Notes: a model not told the origin generated them from the sequence alone. DNA of 64,000 bases from Pleurodeles waltl (GCF_031143425.1 NC_090444.1:1350118323-1350182322); one strand, 5' to 3'. Counted from the stretch's first letter, positions 10,397 through 23,430 are shown. Numbers and translations are program-made.

Positions 10397-11690
10397 CTTT
10401 AACTGAAGTTGGCTGACTCTTGTTTTCCTGCATAATCTCCAGCACTTTTATCACTAAGCACTGCAGATTTAGCTGCGGATCTTTATAAGACCCAGTGTGT
10501 TGTGTCTTATATGGAACTCTCTTAGAGTGTTGGCACATGTAGGTTCTGTTGGAGTGTTATCTTGGACATTTCACAGCTTGGCTGCTGGCTTGTCCTGTGG
10601 TGGCTTTGTTGCCCTTCATGACAGAGAATAAAACTGATCCCAGCGGTTCGGGCTGGACTGTTCCCATGGGAAGGAGGGTCAAGACGGATAAGCATATGAC
10701 TGGGTCCAAACTCAGGTGACGTGGCAAGCAAAATAACAATGGATTAAACCCACATCTGTGACTGGAGGTGAGTGTTTGAAACACTCCTTCCATCATTTGA
10801 TATTGTGGTGTTGCAGATAGAATGAATATGGTGTTGACAAGCTATATTAAATGTACTAAGAAAAATGGGTGTGTTGTTGAGGAAGCTGTCTGTTTAATGC
10901 AGTGGTTTTGTCACACCACCTCACTCGGTTACAAAGGTTTCAAATGATGTTGTGTATGTTAAGAAGTCGGGTTTCATAAAGAAAAGGGATCCATGTTTTA
11001 CTCTACCTGTTTTAGTTGAGCGTGTGTGGTAATGCTATTAAGGTTCAAGATGGTCAAAAATGGAATTGGAAAGGGTGGTAAAAGCCTCTGAAGAAAAAGC
11101 TCAAACTATGCCTCTTGACAGGTTTCGATATAATTCATCTGGTTAATCTTCTACTGGCCACACATATCCTAAAGATCAAGCTCAGCCAATGTCTTCTGAC
11201 AAAGTTCAAGCTAAGCCACCTGGTTCATTTTCTTTGAGTTATACTCTTCTTAGATTTGCCCAGGATAAATGTTTGCCATTGAAATTTAAATACGTTTTAG
11301 AATGACAGTTCAGGTGGGTTGTTATCCTTGCACATTTTTTTCTTTTGGTTGTCTGTTTTGTTGCTTGGTGTGTTTTGTTTGCTTTTAGTTTCTTCTTGTT
11401 TCTTTGGTTATGCATTTGTTGTTTTCTTGTTGTGTTAAAATAAATATAATGTTGTTTTACACAGGACTGCCTTAAAGTGTTGACACATGTAGTTTCTGTT
11501 GCCAGGGTTGGAGCGCCGTGTTGGACGTTACACAGCTTATTAGTTGAAAAACAAACTTGGTTGCTGGCTTTCCCTGCAGTGAATATGTTGGCCTTCATGG
11601 AAAAGAATAAAACGTTTGATCCTTACAAGTCTCTGGCTGTTCCTTGGGCACAACACTCTGCCAGTGATGTGTGACACAGGGGTGCAAAAG
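10397..11690 (+). other. possible old LTR-element remnant: two direct repeats
   Basis: 10524-10690 and 11475-11660 are diverged direct copies. Shared order: AGTGTTG.CACATGTAG.TTCTGTTG, TTGGAC.TT.CACAGCTT, GGTTGCTGGCTT-like, TTG.CCTTCATG, and GAATAAAAC (a polyadenylation-type signal), then CTG.TTCC.[TA]GGG. A TATA-like TTTATAAG precedes the first copy near 10480. Two R/U5-like copies about 950 bp apart could be LTR remnants with a shortened interior. No coding domain was recognised between them. Confidence 0.35.
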
Positions 11691-13445
11691 CCCAGTGGGG
11701 GTGGCGGGAATGGTGAGAATTATATAGCACTCTAGCATTCTGAAGGTATATTGTGAGGCTTAGTATGGCAAAGCATCGAGGTCATGAGTTCTGCCTGGGT
11801 TCATACCTCTCTCCAAAGCAGAGACTGCTAGCTGGTGGCCAGCCAGCAAAGACACAAGGGGCGATAAAAGGATTCAGCAATCAAAGTCTTACTGTGAAAT
11901 CCATACGTAACAGTAAAGAATCTTGCATGACAATCTTGGTCTACAAAGAAGTGACTAACTCTGGAACAGCTTCTAAAGACTAGATAGCCATGCTGATAGG
12001 CAAGAAGAAAGTGCTCTGCGTTGGCGGTAGATTGTTACAGTAAAACGATTTGATTAATCTATGCTGTCTGCACCCCTTAAACTGCTTACATCTCATTTGC
12101 ATCCTTTATTAGTCTTGTTGACATTTCCGGAAACTAAGAAAGCGACCCAGTGTCAGTGTGTGGGAGCTCCCAGATATATCCTTATATAAACATTCATGGC
12201 CTCTCGCCATTTTAACAGTGACAGTGGGAGAAGGGCAAGAGAAATACCATCACAGAGCTTCCAGCTAATATGACTCATGCCGAACTGTTGTTTCCAGTGG
12301 ATCGCCGTTAAAAAACAAGAAACAGGTTTCAGGAGATAGATGCTAGAGCAATCACTGAAAATAAAATTGAGTTTATCACCTTCAAGACGCACAATTATGA
12401 CGTGATCTAATTAGAGATTATATTTCTCTTAAATTCCGTCTCTCTCAATATACCACGGAATCTTTGGTGCCCCAGGCAAGCTGTCTTTTCAAACCAGCAG
12501 CTATTTAGTCACCTCACCAGCAAATCCGGATGGGTCATTTGACTTCACAGTTATTCTACCACCAGATACCTGTGTCCCCGTCAAAGAATAGCCGCAAAGA
12601 GGGGATTGCATGCTACCCTTCAAGTCTTTCATCCATGCGAACGCGTACTTCCCTCTGCAACCCCAGAGTGAATTGTAACTTCCCTGGAAATTATTTAAAA
12701 AAATTAGGAAACCCAGACCTGTATTGCCGATCATAAAAAAAAGAGAAGGTCCAGAAGCAGGTTGAATATCACTAATGTGCCAAAACAAATCCGTGCATAC
12801 CAACAGACATTTCAAGAGGTTGGCGCACATTCATTTAGCTAAGTGGTACCAAAAGGGTAATTTAAAAATGTATTAGCTGCAGCGAAGACAATCTGGTGGT
12901 GTTCTTTGGAAGAATGATAGTCTAGCAAGAAGTAAATCAAATCTGTATATGATTCTTGATCCCTCCCCCACAAAATATCCTCTCCTTTCTCTGTGAAGCA
13001 GGAGCTCGGCCTTTTCCCCCATTGAAATACAGATACGGTCTGCTGTTGTTTACAATAGTAATATTTTCCGCATTGCCCTTTTGTTTTCCCACCTTTAGAC
13101 CTCTCACTTTATGCTGTTTGTTGGCTGAAGCCCTAGATGAAGAAAGTAAACAAATTTCTGTATTCCTCCCTCAACCCACTCTCGACATGTTTTATGTAGT
13201 ACTAATGCTATTTTAAAAAGCCCAGCTAAATTTCCATTCAAACTCTCTTTTTGTGGTAAGACAGGTTTTTGATATTGTTGTTATTCGATTTTATCTGGTT
13301 CTGGTAATAGGTTGTTTTAATGTAATTTCTAATTAACCAATTGCTGGTGACCAAAGTGTGCTAAATATGCACAGAATACAATATCATTAACCCTTTAAAG
13401 ATTATGAACTGTCCATCAAATGGAAGGAAATGACTCTTAAATTGT
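11691..13445. other. no gene recognised
   Basis: Mixed-composition sequence with no open frame above about 110 codons and no recognisable domain or repeat structure. Confidence 0.5.
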
Positions 13446-14595
13446 GGCTCTCATCACAAATTTGGTGTTTTATCCCAAAGACCACCAAAGCCGTGGTCTC
13501 AAGACCGCCCTAATACGACTGATCTCTGACTTATGCCCAAAATCGGGTGGAATTCCAAGACCAGTCGCGCTGGTAGTTGGCGGTGCAGAGGCGGTACTGC
13601 CACAGGTACCGCCACGCCAGAAAGAGACCGCACAACATATTACAACCCATAAGACAGTGTGGCGCTGTCCAGATGGCGAGGTGCTGCTGGAGATAGAAGC
13701 GCCAGGAACTGTCCCCTCCCGGACAACCTCCTCGACAAACGAGGTAAGTGGATCGTCCAACAGGGGACAGAGGAGGGGGTATGTGAGTGTGTGAGTGCGT
13801 GTGTGAATGTCGTGAATGTGGGGGGAGGGTTTGTGGGTGCGTGTCTGCGTGTGTGAGTGATTGTGTGTGGTGAATGTTTATGAGAGTGGATGGGGAGAGT
13901 GGGTGAGTGTGTGTATGCGGTGCAGGGGGTGTGTGTGTGTGAATGAATGTATGTGCATGGGGGGGAGTGAGTGCGTGTATGTGGTGTTTTTTTGTGTAGT
14001 ACCAGGGTCACAAATGAGTGCTCCATCCTCGTGACGTAAAAGCTGAAGTTTATTTTAAGAAACAACCTGGTATCAACCCACATTCTAGCCTTCTCCCTCT
14101 CCGCCGTCTCTCCTGTAACTGCCGTCCTCACCTCCCACCTTCTAGAACACCGACATGTCATCGAGAATGTTAACCATGTCACATCATAACAGTTTGTCAA
14201 TGTGAATGGGTGTGTATGTTGCGTTTGTGTGTGTGAGTGGGGGGGTGTTTGTGTGTAGAAGTGTTTCAGTGCATGTGTGCGGGTATGTGGATGTGTGTGT
14301 GTAACCTGGAGACAGAAATGCTTATTCCTGTCGCCAGGGTGCAAAACTACCAGCTTTTTCTGGCAGTGCAACTGCCAAAAACATTACTGGCAGTCTCCCG
14401 CCTCGTGATACCACTAGCGGTATCACGCCATCTGCCGTGCTGGAGGTGCTCTCCTCCAGCCCAGCGGAACGTGGTAATGCAGCGGGATGGGTGGAGGCTC
14501 AGCTGTTTGGCTTTGGCCAAACTCCTAATTTGGAGGTATTCCACAACCACAGCAGCCCTGGCAGTCCTCGGACCGCCAGGGTCGTGATGAGGGTC
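13446..14595. mobile_element. Harbinger-like MITE with central GT-rich array
   Basis: The right end (CCGCCAGGGTCGTGATGAGGGTC) is the reverse complement of the left end of the element at 53934 (GGCCCTCATTACGACCCTGGCGG) with few changes. The left end GGCTCTCATCAC is a weaker match to the same terminus. As at 53934, the interior holds a long purine/pyrimidine repeat (here GT-rich) and a short stem, here CGTGATACC ... GGTATCACG near 14403-14426. There is no transposase. The left boundary and target duplication are uncertain. Confidence 0.6.
13770..14310. repeat. GT-rich degenerate microsatellite
   Basis: Long stretches of GTGTGTGAGTG-like sequence, interrupted near 14000-14210 by non-repetitive sequence. 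Long reading frames across it, rich in Thr, His and Pro on the minus strand, are produced by the repeat. Confidence 0.9.
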
Positions 14596-14784
14596 TATAA
14601 CCAGTATAACTTAAAAGGTCATATCAGAAAGGTGGATTTCCTAATGCCCTTATAATTTGAAAGATCATTTCACTAAACTGCACTGCTCAATACCCTTCAA
14701 GACGCCGGAGAGCAGTGCAGCAGTGTGTATGAAATACTAATGTTGCATTTTAGCATGATTAGTGCCATTAAGTATCCCAAGTAT

Positions 14785-15010
14785 TCACTACCTGTATGAC
14801 CATTGGCATAAGTGAACGAATGAGAATGCGAAGTAAGGCCATATTTCTGAAGGATACTGCTAACTGCAGATTCCTCACCTTTAGACTATCCCCCGACACC
14901 AGAATGGATCTAGAAACTTTTACACAGCAATGCTCCTGTACGCCAGTACATGGCACTATGCTGTTCCGTGTTGACTTCAAATGACGAATGGCACAGCAGT
15001 GAAGTGCCAT
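14785..15010 (-). repeat. DIRS-1 left terminal repeat (inverted)
   Basis: Its reverse complement shares with 1-222 and 20012-20245 the order GCATTGCTGTGTAAAAGTTTC, AGATCCATTCTGGTGTCGGGGGATA, and GAGGAATCTGCAGTTAGCAGTATCC. It faces the right repeat, as expected for inverted terminal repeats. Confidence 0.75.
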
Positions 15011-15949
15011 CTCTGCACGCTGACATCTGTTCCTTTCTTTCCAACCTTCTAAATGCGGATCCGGAGCATCACTCCACTTTTCCTCATCAGTTCAATGATA
15101 ATTTTACTTCAAAAATGTTCAATCATTGTGAAAGGTAACTACGCCCCCTTCAACAACGACAACATTTAAATCATGCTGGGACTGCCACAGACAAGTGTCT
15201 TTGACACACCCATACAAAGTAGGCATTTGGTGTTTGCTTCAGGACACAACTCCAAGTCGCATGAGTAATGCACCCTCATCAATTCGAAGGAAAAGTGAAG
15301 TGAAGGTCTGTGGCATCAAACATTGGAGGAAACCATCTAACTCCTTCTTGAAGTTGAGAATGCAGTCCTTCAGGCCTCACGGATTAGCTGGGGCCTCCAG
15401 TCGGGTTACCACTGGCTGATCTATTTTCTGTGTGCTGTCTGTGCCTCTTGAACACTTCGGATTTTGTATCAGCTTTGATGTCAGCTTCCATTTCAGCCTG
15501 AAAGTCTTCACCAGTTGCTTTGGCTTCAACACTGGCCTCAATGCCATTGGTGCCAGGAAAGGACCCCCTTCCTATACTGATGTTTCTCAAACTTGTCTCA
15601 GCTTCAACAGAGATTGTATCCTGGATCCACTTTGACACACCTGTCCTCATACAGTCAGATTCAGACAGAACATTGCCTCTGCCACAGAACCGCCCTCAGG
15701 TGCTCCACCAACTTTTGGCTCCGACTCTGATCATACTCTGATCAGAGCCAGCCAGCCTCCACAGATGACAATGGAGATGATAGGGATCCCTTGCCCCCTT
15801 CATTATGATGACAGTCTCTACATGGACTGACAGGAGGCCAGTGGGTGGGATACTTCCCCCTAAACTGGGTCGATTCCCCCCCCCATGATCACCAACAAAG
15901 GAAAAAATAGGGATGGGTTGTTACTTCTGCTATTTACTTATGCTGAAAA

Positions 15950-17330
15950 ATGCAAGAGGCCTATGTCCTATTTTATATGCTCCCTCTGAATGCATTCCCA
16001 CAGAAGCACATATTTAAGATGCTGATACTGCCCCACGTTCTGTCTGCCCTGGATCCAGGTGACTGGATTGTAGCCCTGGATCTGCAGGATGCATTTTTTC
16101 ATGTACTCGTTCTACAGCCCCACAGACTTTACCTGTGGTTCAGGTAGTCTGGGGGCATTTTCAGTTTCCCATGTTCCCTTTCGGCCTAACCAGTGCCTTT
16201 ATTGTTGGTGATGGTTGCAACATACCTTCAGGGTTTGAGGATATCAATTTCTCCCTACCTCAACAACTGGCTGTTAAAAACGGACTTGCCACAGTCATGG
16301 ACCACCTCCACACAGTGGTGAACCTCCTGACATCACTGGGGTTCACAATCAATGTGCAGAAGTCACACCTAACTGCTTTGCAGAGACACCCTTTCATTGG
16401 AGCCATCTTGGATATGGTGCCGTTCAGGGCCTTCTGTCTGTCACAACAAGTCCAGGGCATTTGGGCTACGATACAGATGTTTAGTCCTTGGTTGTGGGTC
16501 TCAGTGACAGTGATTCTGGGGCTTTTTGGATTCTTGGCCTCCTTCATTTCGATTTTCGACTATTCCAGGTGGCATATGCGGGCTCTGCATTGCAACCTGA
16601 AGTCTCAGTGTGCCCTGCACCAAGAGAACCTTTCAGTTCCCTCCCAGGTTTTGGGAAAGACTGTAAAAGGTCTGCAGTGTTGGGTACTGAACCGCCATTA
16701 AACCAGCTGCAGACCCCTCTCTCTACCCCCCCAAGAGCTGACGATGGAGATGGAAATGTCATATGGGTGTTTGGGAGGCCATTCACCTGGCAGTGATGGC
16801 TTTTTACCATCCATCAAAGGGAAGCTGGTGTAGGTACTCACGAACAACTCCACTGCCAAGTGGTACTGCAGTTAGTAGACGGATGTGGGATCTTAGGTTC
16901 TGTACTGAGAGGTTCTTCGCTTCTCGAGTGAGCTCTGATGTCAGAATATTTCCTTAGTTGTGAAACACCTGACAGGATCTTTGAACTCCAGGGTGGACAA
17001 GCTCGGCTGATGGCGCCTTGTGGAGCACGAATGGCAGTTGCACCTCAAAGTGACATAGGGCATCTTCCAACAAAGAAGAGAACCCTAGCTGGATCTGTTT
17101 GCCATCGCCAAGAATGAGCAGTGTCAATGCTTCAGCTTGCTGGAGTTTCCAAGAAGGCTGCCCCAAGGAGATGCATTCTGGCTAGAATGGAACACGGACC
17201 TCCTATACGCCTTTGAGCCCTTAACTCTACTGATCTATGTTCTGAAAAATATCATCAGTGACCGGGCCCACATCATCCTAAGGCTCTGGAAAGGGCCAGA
17301 CGAGTATGTTGCCCAGAACTCCTGGGCCTG
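15950..17330 (+). pseudogene. DIRS-1 reverse transcriptase / RNase H (broken)
   Basis: Frame pieces at 15950-16147 and 16135-16701 carry LSALDPGDWIVALDLQDAFFHV (first catalytic aspartate region), FPFGLTSA, LTSLGFTINVQKS and a LKSQCALHQENLS tail, all typical of DIRS RT. The usual FPYLDDWL active-site segment is altered (FSLPQQLAVKN follows where it is expected), so the catalytic pair appears lost. RNase H is barely recognisable around 16790-16880. DLFAIAKNEQCQCF at about 17095-17135 matches DLFASAENAQCQLF of DIRS-3, followed by FPRRLPQGDAFWLEWN and a DRAHIILRLW stretch. Several frame changes separate the pieces. Confidence 0.75.
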
Positions 17331-17749
17331 AGCACCTGTCCTCTGATCAGACTACCACTTCAGAAGGATTTTCTGTTGCAATAGCAGGGCAGAGTTCCTC
17401 AACCTGGGTTGCACAATATACAACTCCATTTGTGGAGATTGAGCAGCAGCAGTGTACTGCAATCAGTCTCTCTTCTGAGGCTGTGGATGTTATCCTTGCT
17501 GCATAGGTCTAGCCTACAAAGTCCGTTTACGCTGGGCACTGGGACAGTTTTGTGGTTTGGAATGGTGTCTGCAGCACAGACCCATTACAAGCCAGACTGT
17601 TGAAAGTCTTTGTTTGTTTTGTCTGTGAACCAACAATGACTTTCAGTGGGCACCATTACAAGTTAATTGTTGGCTGTTTCAGCCTTTTTGTGTTTGTCAG
17701 ACAACTGATCCTTTTTAAATCATCTTTCTTGCTAAGGCTTTTAAAAGAT

Positions 17750-18387
17750 TTGTGATGCCACAGTGGGATCTCAATTTGTTGCTGACTCTGTAGACTGTGT
17801 TCCTTGTCATGATTATTTAAGCTCGCAAGTGAGTGAGCTTCATCTCTCTCGGTGCAGCTGCCCTAAACCTCCTTTTTCCCACCCAAGCTAGTGTGGAGGA
17901 CCATGGCAGCCTTTTTGCCAAAATTCATGATTTTCTTCTCTTGCTGGACAATCCATCACCCTCCCAGCATTCTTTGCTCTGCTTCACCCCTCAAAAGAGG
18001 CCGGGAGGCTCCATTGACTGGACCCCAGAAGAGCCTTTACATTTTACACTGATTGCACCAAAGACCATTAGGTTGACGGTCAACTTTTATGATTTTGTAG
18101 GGCAAAGAAACTATGACTGTGCCAAAAAAATACTTTGTCAAGGTGTTAAGTCCTCTGCATCAATATTGGCTACATGTTGGCCAGCAAGCAGCTTCTGGAA
18201 GGACCGAGGGCTCATTCCACCAAGACCAAGGCTGATATCACTGCATTGTAATGCAGCATGCCTGTTACCAACATTTGTTAGGCGTGACATGGGTGTCAAT
18301 CGACACATTCAAGAAACACTACTGCTTAGTGAGCCAGGATTGAAAGGAAGGGCATTCCCATTCTGTTCTCAGAACGTTTTGGTTTGA
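17750..18387 (+). pseudogene. DIRS-1 tyrosine recombinase remnants
   Basis: QWDLNLLLTL near 17762 matches the segment QWELNLVLTYL of DIRS-3 at the start of the recombinase. At the other end, WVSIDTFKKHYCLVSQD (about 18292-18345, in a frame different from the long open frame) matches the region around the nucleophilic tyrosine (HTFTKYYCLD) of DIRS-3. The central catalytic arginine and HxxR were not found, so the middle is deleted or beyond recognition. The 184-codon open frame over this interval is mostly not the ancestral frame. Confidence 0.5.
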
Positions 18388-18539
18388 GCTATTCCTCAAA
18401 CTTCTCTTTGAGAGGTACTGCTTTGGTATTCATTCTGAAGATGAGGGATCTGTGATTAGAAGTATACATCAGGATGTCCTTTTATAACTACAATTACTCA
18501 CTGCTGCTAGCGTGCCTTGTCCTTAGTAAGTAAACTTAC

Positions 18540-20008
18540 AAGGGGACGCGTATAGGTCGATGAATCTTTTGGATCGCATAGGGTATCCTAGTCAAGTGTA
18601 GCGAGTAAAAGACAGTATCAACAAATGAATCCAATCAACTTAAATATACCATGAACTAATTTAAGCAGAAACCACCATCACTCATATACTGTAGAAGTTA
18701 GTCTGTTTTATTCTGTATTAGTTACAACTCTAATCATAAACCTTTGTTCAACAATATCATGATTTCCAATTTTTTTTAGCAACATAAGCAATGAATTCTC
18801 ATCATCTTGTTAATATGCAATCAACTTTAAACAAAGCAATAGCAATTCATGAGATATCGAATGATTCAACAATGTAAGTCAGTCACTCTAAGTCACCCTA
18901 AGTCACACTTGTCAGCCTACCTACCTCCAGATTAGCATCAGCATGTGGGTCTTCATGCTAAAACAATTTAGTCAAAAATCATTAATTTGGAAAAATCTAA
19001 CTAGTAAGAAAAATGTTTAAATCAGCGCAGTTGGTACCTAGAAAGAAAAGCATTCATAAATCATTCTTGTTATAGCTACATATCCAAGATAGATCAGCAA
19101 TGAGTCAGACTTCGTCTCCGGGTCATCAGTCATCAATAAGACTCGGGCTCACAAAAAGCAAGCCCAAGTTTCAGCACTTCGGACAGCGTCTCCTGACGTC
19201 ATCAACTTTCGCCTCTCCGTTCTCGCTTTTCCCCTCATGTCATGACTTTTTATTAGGGTCTCTCAGTCCGTCCCACAACTTGCCCATTGGTCAACCTTAT
19301 CAGGAGTTATGACTCTAACCTATAATTTTTGTTTACCACTTGTCTACGTTATTTTGAGAGTCAAGTTCCATTAAGATGATTCGTTCTTCTGTCGATGAGA
19401 ACATCATCCGGTTCTTCAGGTAACAAAATTGTTGCTCCCAGCTCTTAGTCTGTAGCTCCATTGTTCAAGTCCTGGGAAAGTACATTTAGCCTACTGTACA
19501 CATAATTGTATCAATTTGTTCTGATCGTCTCCTGTCCGCTGGTGAGTTTGCAGTTTTCCTTTTAACAGAGCTCATCGTTGAACTCTGTACAGTTCAAGGT
19601 CTCCTTCTCCAGTTCCAGTCTGCGCCAGCTCATCGCGTCTCCACGTTTAAGCAGGCAAGGCCCAGTGCTGACTAGGCCTCTGGCTAAACTAAGAACGTAT
19701 GGCATTACAAAACATAGATTATATTGTTAATTATGATGTATTAATACAAAACTTCTAAAAAAAATCACATTATTTAGTACTGTTAACACAGATGGTGACC
19801 ACTCCCCGTGGGCACAATTTTCACATTTCATGTTTTTTGCAATTACTATTAATCAAATGTCAGATTTTCTCATTAGTCATCATACGCAACTCATTAGCAT
19901 ATTCCCATATTAGCATATCTGCTGCAACACTGCCCTCCCATTGCTCTGTTATGTATAATCTCCATACTGGTACTTTGATTGGTTTTGGGGTGCTCTAGAG
20001 CACAAACA
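18540..20008 (-). mobile_element. minus-strand LTR-like insertion inside DIRS-1
   Basis: About 1.45 kb of non-DIRS sequence separates the DIRS-1 internal complementary region from its right terminal repeat. Read on the minus strand it has a TATA-like TAATAAAAAG (19246-19256 region) and, about 540 bp downstream, an AATAAA signal (18707-18712), which is LTR order. The exact ends and target duplication could not be fixed, so solo-LTR status is an inference. Confidence 0.45.
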
Positions 20009-20011
20009 GCA

Positions 20012-20245
20012 AAGAAAGAAACTGACACCAGCGTGCAGGGGTGATGGTTATTTGTGGCTCCATTTGTTACTTCCAGATGGAATTAAGTGAATCAAGCCAC
20101 TTGGCGTCACAGAGTGCCATGCAGAAACACTGGTGTGTAAAAGTTTCCGGATTCAGTCTGCCACCTGGGGATATTCTGGAGGTGAAGAATCTGCTTTTAG
20201 CTAGTGTATTCATCGGTGAGAATGTTACCAAAAGTACGTGACTTG
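20012..20245 (+). repeat. DIRS-1 right terminal repeat
   Basis: Shares AAAGAAACTGACACCAGCGTGC with 1-222, then GTGTAAAAGTTTCCGGATTCAG and CCACCTGGGGATA with the reverse complement of 14785-15010, and ends with TACCAAAAGTACGTGACTTG. It is in the orientation expected of the right end. Confidence 0.75.
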
Positions 20246-22799
20246 TTCTTCTTTACATGTTATGATTGTTATCATAAAATTCCAGTTTGCAAGATCAAAG
20301 TCTTCTTCCCTGTGCCCAAAGCTATTGTCTAACAAGGTTTATTCAGTCCTGTTCCCAGTGCGACAACAGGTATAGAGTAATGAATCATTGTTTAATTAAG
20401 GACAGACTGGGAAAGGACAGAATGGGAAGCAAAATCAAAATCTTCCTGTGGTACAAATGTTCATACCAGGCCCACATTGCTCAGAGTGACCAAACCAGCG
20501 TTATGTATTCGAAGGGGGTTTAGAGGAGTTCAACCTTCAAGTAACGCTTGAAAAATGTTATGCCAAGCATACCATTTTATTGTATAGTTTTTCACATGTA
20601 TTGACTTAAAAAACACCGGTTGTATTGGCGGTGATCTAAAGGGAAACTAATAATCTATATAGTTTAACGTAGTATCCTATAATTCCAATTTTCATATACC
20701 AGCAAATTAGGCACGTGACTTTTCAGAAAATCAAATGAGTTTTAAAACATTTGGGTGTGCAACAGGCATATACATTTGTCCCAAGTGTGTGTAGAAACTG
20801 TTCCCCTCTGGACAAAAGAGGGTTCTCACGATGTACTTCTATGTACTGACATTTAAATAGCTTTCACAATGAATCTCTCTCTGGAGCTGCAGCATACACA
20901 TCCACCGCGCTACCGAGACATCCGCAGAGTTCTCATGAAGCTTCAGATAGTGTTTTTTGCACCATGCACTGATATCCGAGTATTGACCCATTAGCAGAAC
21001 TCTCACAACGTACATTCATTCTAACCCGCAACAACTAAGGCCATCCCCGCACTGATTCTTCCACAGAGGTCCCACCGTTCACTTGTGAAGTACAGGCCGC
21101 ATCTTTCTTTACTTCTGTATTCCACTTCGATGTATTTTTCCGTTTTGCACGCACCAAGTAGGTTCTCAGTCTAGTGCTATGACAGGATCTATTTGAAACC
21201 TATTTGGTATGGGCAGAGTGAATAGAAGAAGTCACACAGATCTCACCAGTGTGGACTGCAGACAGCAGAGCAAGACAGACTTACAGGCTTATACATCAGT
21301 GTTACCACTCAGGTTACAGAGACCCTTCGGTTTTATGTTTTTATGTTCAGGTCTCAAACAAGAATAGCGATAATACAATAATAAAAACTTTGTCAAACAT
21401 CCTCTCCCCGCCCCCCTACACAAGCTGAAGATAGCTAGCGCTCGCTGACCGGCCGCTGCGTTGTTTTGTTTTTGTTTATCGTCACCTGTTTCCATAAATG
21501 CTTGAAAGGTTCTGGTACTTCAGGACAGTAATGTTCATCTGAAGGCTGTTCACGACGAAGGACGGTGCCTTGGGCACACGTTAAATTGCTATAAGTATGG
21601 CACGCATAGTTGAAGGTATCGGGGGAGGCCCTAGAGGGGCCCCCACTCCCACGAAAACAGACTATTATGCTGCACGCCAACTTTGGCTAGTTGGTTCCCT
21701 TCGTGTACCTGCAATGACTTAACTCTGTGTACCGATCTACATGATACATGAGATATGATGTATGACCACGCAGTAAAGACAAGTTTAAAAAAATGAAAAC
21801 GTTATCAACATAGGTAATGAAACTCCTCTGCAGACTAAGAATGAATGTCCATGGAGGCAAGTGCCACATTCGACCAGGTTAAAACACCATCAGTAATGTG
21901 TTTCTCAAAGCCAGCATAGTATACTTTGAAATACCAACATTTTGTTGCCAAAAACTATCTTGTGAGTTTTCTGCTTGAAATGCCTGTTCACGAGTAATGG
22001 CACAACTGCATCAGGAAAACGAGATTGAATTAAGTTACCCCCAGCTCCGCATACACCTTTTTAAAAATTTCAGCATTAAGTATAGTTTCGAAATGTAGTA
22101 TCTGTGCTCTACATCTTGCAATTATGTTTTTTTTAAACAAAAAATAAATTGCAAGATTTGTATTTTGGGTAAACTCTAGTAATGTTTTGAAGTAATTCAA
22201 TTTTTGCGATGAGAGTAGTGCAGTGCTCCCTCTTGCAACATGCAGCAGTTGCCTCAGCGCAGCTCCAGACATTAAATAATACAATGGGCTGAGATGAGTC
22301 ACAGTGACAGCTCACAAGCTAATCGTAGGTGGTGATCTACTCGTTGGAGAATCCCTACCTAGAACCTGTGGTGAGAATGAATGTGTATAATTATGATCAA
22401 AGTTTTTAATATTAGTCTGCAATCAAAAGTGTGGTATCCAAAACTATTTTGACTCTGTAGTAGTCGAGCAGTCAAAGCCTAATTAATGGGAGTTTTGATT
22501 TTCAGGTTGAAAGCAGATAAAGTATAAAATATAATCGCATGAATTAAATTTTAAGTAACATGGAATATCCAGTTAGTGGCGGTACTTAAAAAAGAACGTT
22601 ACTGATATCTTAAAATTGTAACACAGTAACGAGGGAAATATAGCGTCAGACCTGTAAATCACAAAATACCCACATCACACCCGGTAATAAAATATTCCCC
22701 AAATCTCCTGTTTTTGAACAGTGTGCTGTTCATGATCACTATGCTATTGGTAAATGACTGCTACCTAAACGTAGTGTTCTGGTGAAGCAAACTGTAATA
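20246..22799. other. no gene recognised
   Basis: 2.5 kb with no open frame above about 95 codons and no recognised element. DIRS-2 sequence becomes recognisable only near 22800-23070. Confidence 0.5.
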
Positions 22800-23069
22800 T
22801 TTCAACTGAGCTTCTCCTATGTTCTTCACATTCTGCAAAATGACTTTTACCACTCAGTAAGGCATTGTTAGATCCAGTGCTTTCTGCCTGTGGTAGATCT
22901 TCTATTGTACCGTCTGTACACAAGAGGGTAGCTACAAAGTATAGGCCTGCTTCCAGGGCCTCAGTATTTTTGTCTTTTCATCTTTCACGGGAGAGCCTCA
23001 TTCTTCAGGCTTCCTGATATTCATTGTTTTCTCCTGGTGCCTTTTTAGTACCCTCTGCTAATAGGGAGT

Positions 23070-23430
23070 CCAGAAAACATGAGAATGTTGATAAGAAGAT
23101 ATTGTCGGCTGGGAGTCTATCTTTAAAATAGTTCCACACTGTTTGCTTATAGGGACAATATACTGTACCTATGCTATGTGGGATATGGCTAACTTAATAG
23201 TACCCCATTTGCCTGATCATCTGCAGGGCCCTATTACCGGGCTTGTAAACGATGGACATGCTGCTTCTAAATACATTATCCAATCAGGTCTAGACACTGC
23301 TGATTTAGTAGCCATTGTCATGTGTTTCTCAGTTTCTTTAAGATACCGTGCTTGGCTGAAGACCTCACATTTTCAAATTCAAGTCCTAAAGTTCTGCTGG
23401 GTCTGCTTCCCTCTTGCAAAGTACTGCTAA
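23070..23430 (+). pseudogene. DIRS-2 gag C-terminal part
   Basis: The frame from 23143 reads HAASKYIIQSGLDTADLV and SVSLRYRAWLKTSHF, matching the conserved end of DIRS gag-like proteins (a GLDTAD block followed by RxAWLRTSGF). Just upstream, KKILSAGSLSLK and a GQYT segment fit the same family, in another frame and with stops. The expected continuation, found in DIRS-3 as DIQQTLMDMPFDGS, is missing here. Confidence 0.65.

Larger units (their letters stand above)
14785..20245 (+). mobile_element. DIRS-1: decayed DIRS-type retroelement with an LTR inserted near its right end
   Basis: Order: inverted left terminal repeat (14785-15010), poorly preserved gag region (about 15160-15930), RT and RNase H (15950-17330), tyrosine recombinase remnants (17750-18387), internal complementary region (about 18400-18530), a minus-strand LTR (about 18540-20008), and the right terminal repeat (20012-20245). 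DIRS elements use a tyrosine recombinase rather than a DDE integrase and make no target duplication. The order and orientation of the terminal repeats match the plus-strand coding. Many stops and frame shifts show it is long dead. Confidence 0.75.

Noticed and set aside
13640..14371. 243-codon minus-strand frame rich in His, Thr and Pro
   Set aside because: It is the translation of the GT-rich array inside a MITE; the repeat period alone produces the open frame.
17833..18387. 184-codon plus-strand frame as an intact DIRS gene
   Set aside because: The recognisable recombinase end (WVSIDTFKKHYCL) is in a different frame, so the open frame is mostly accidental.
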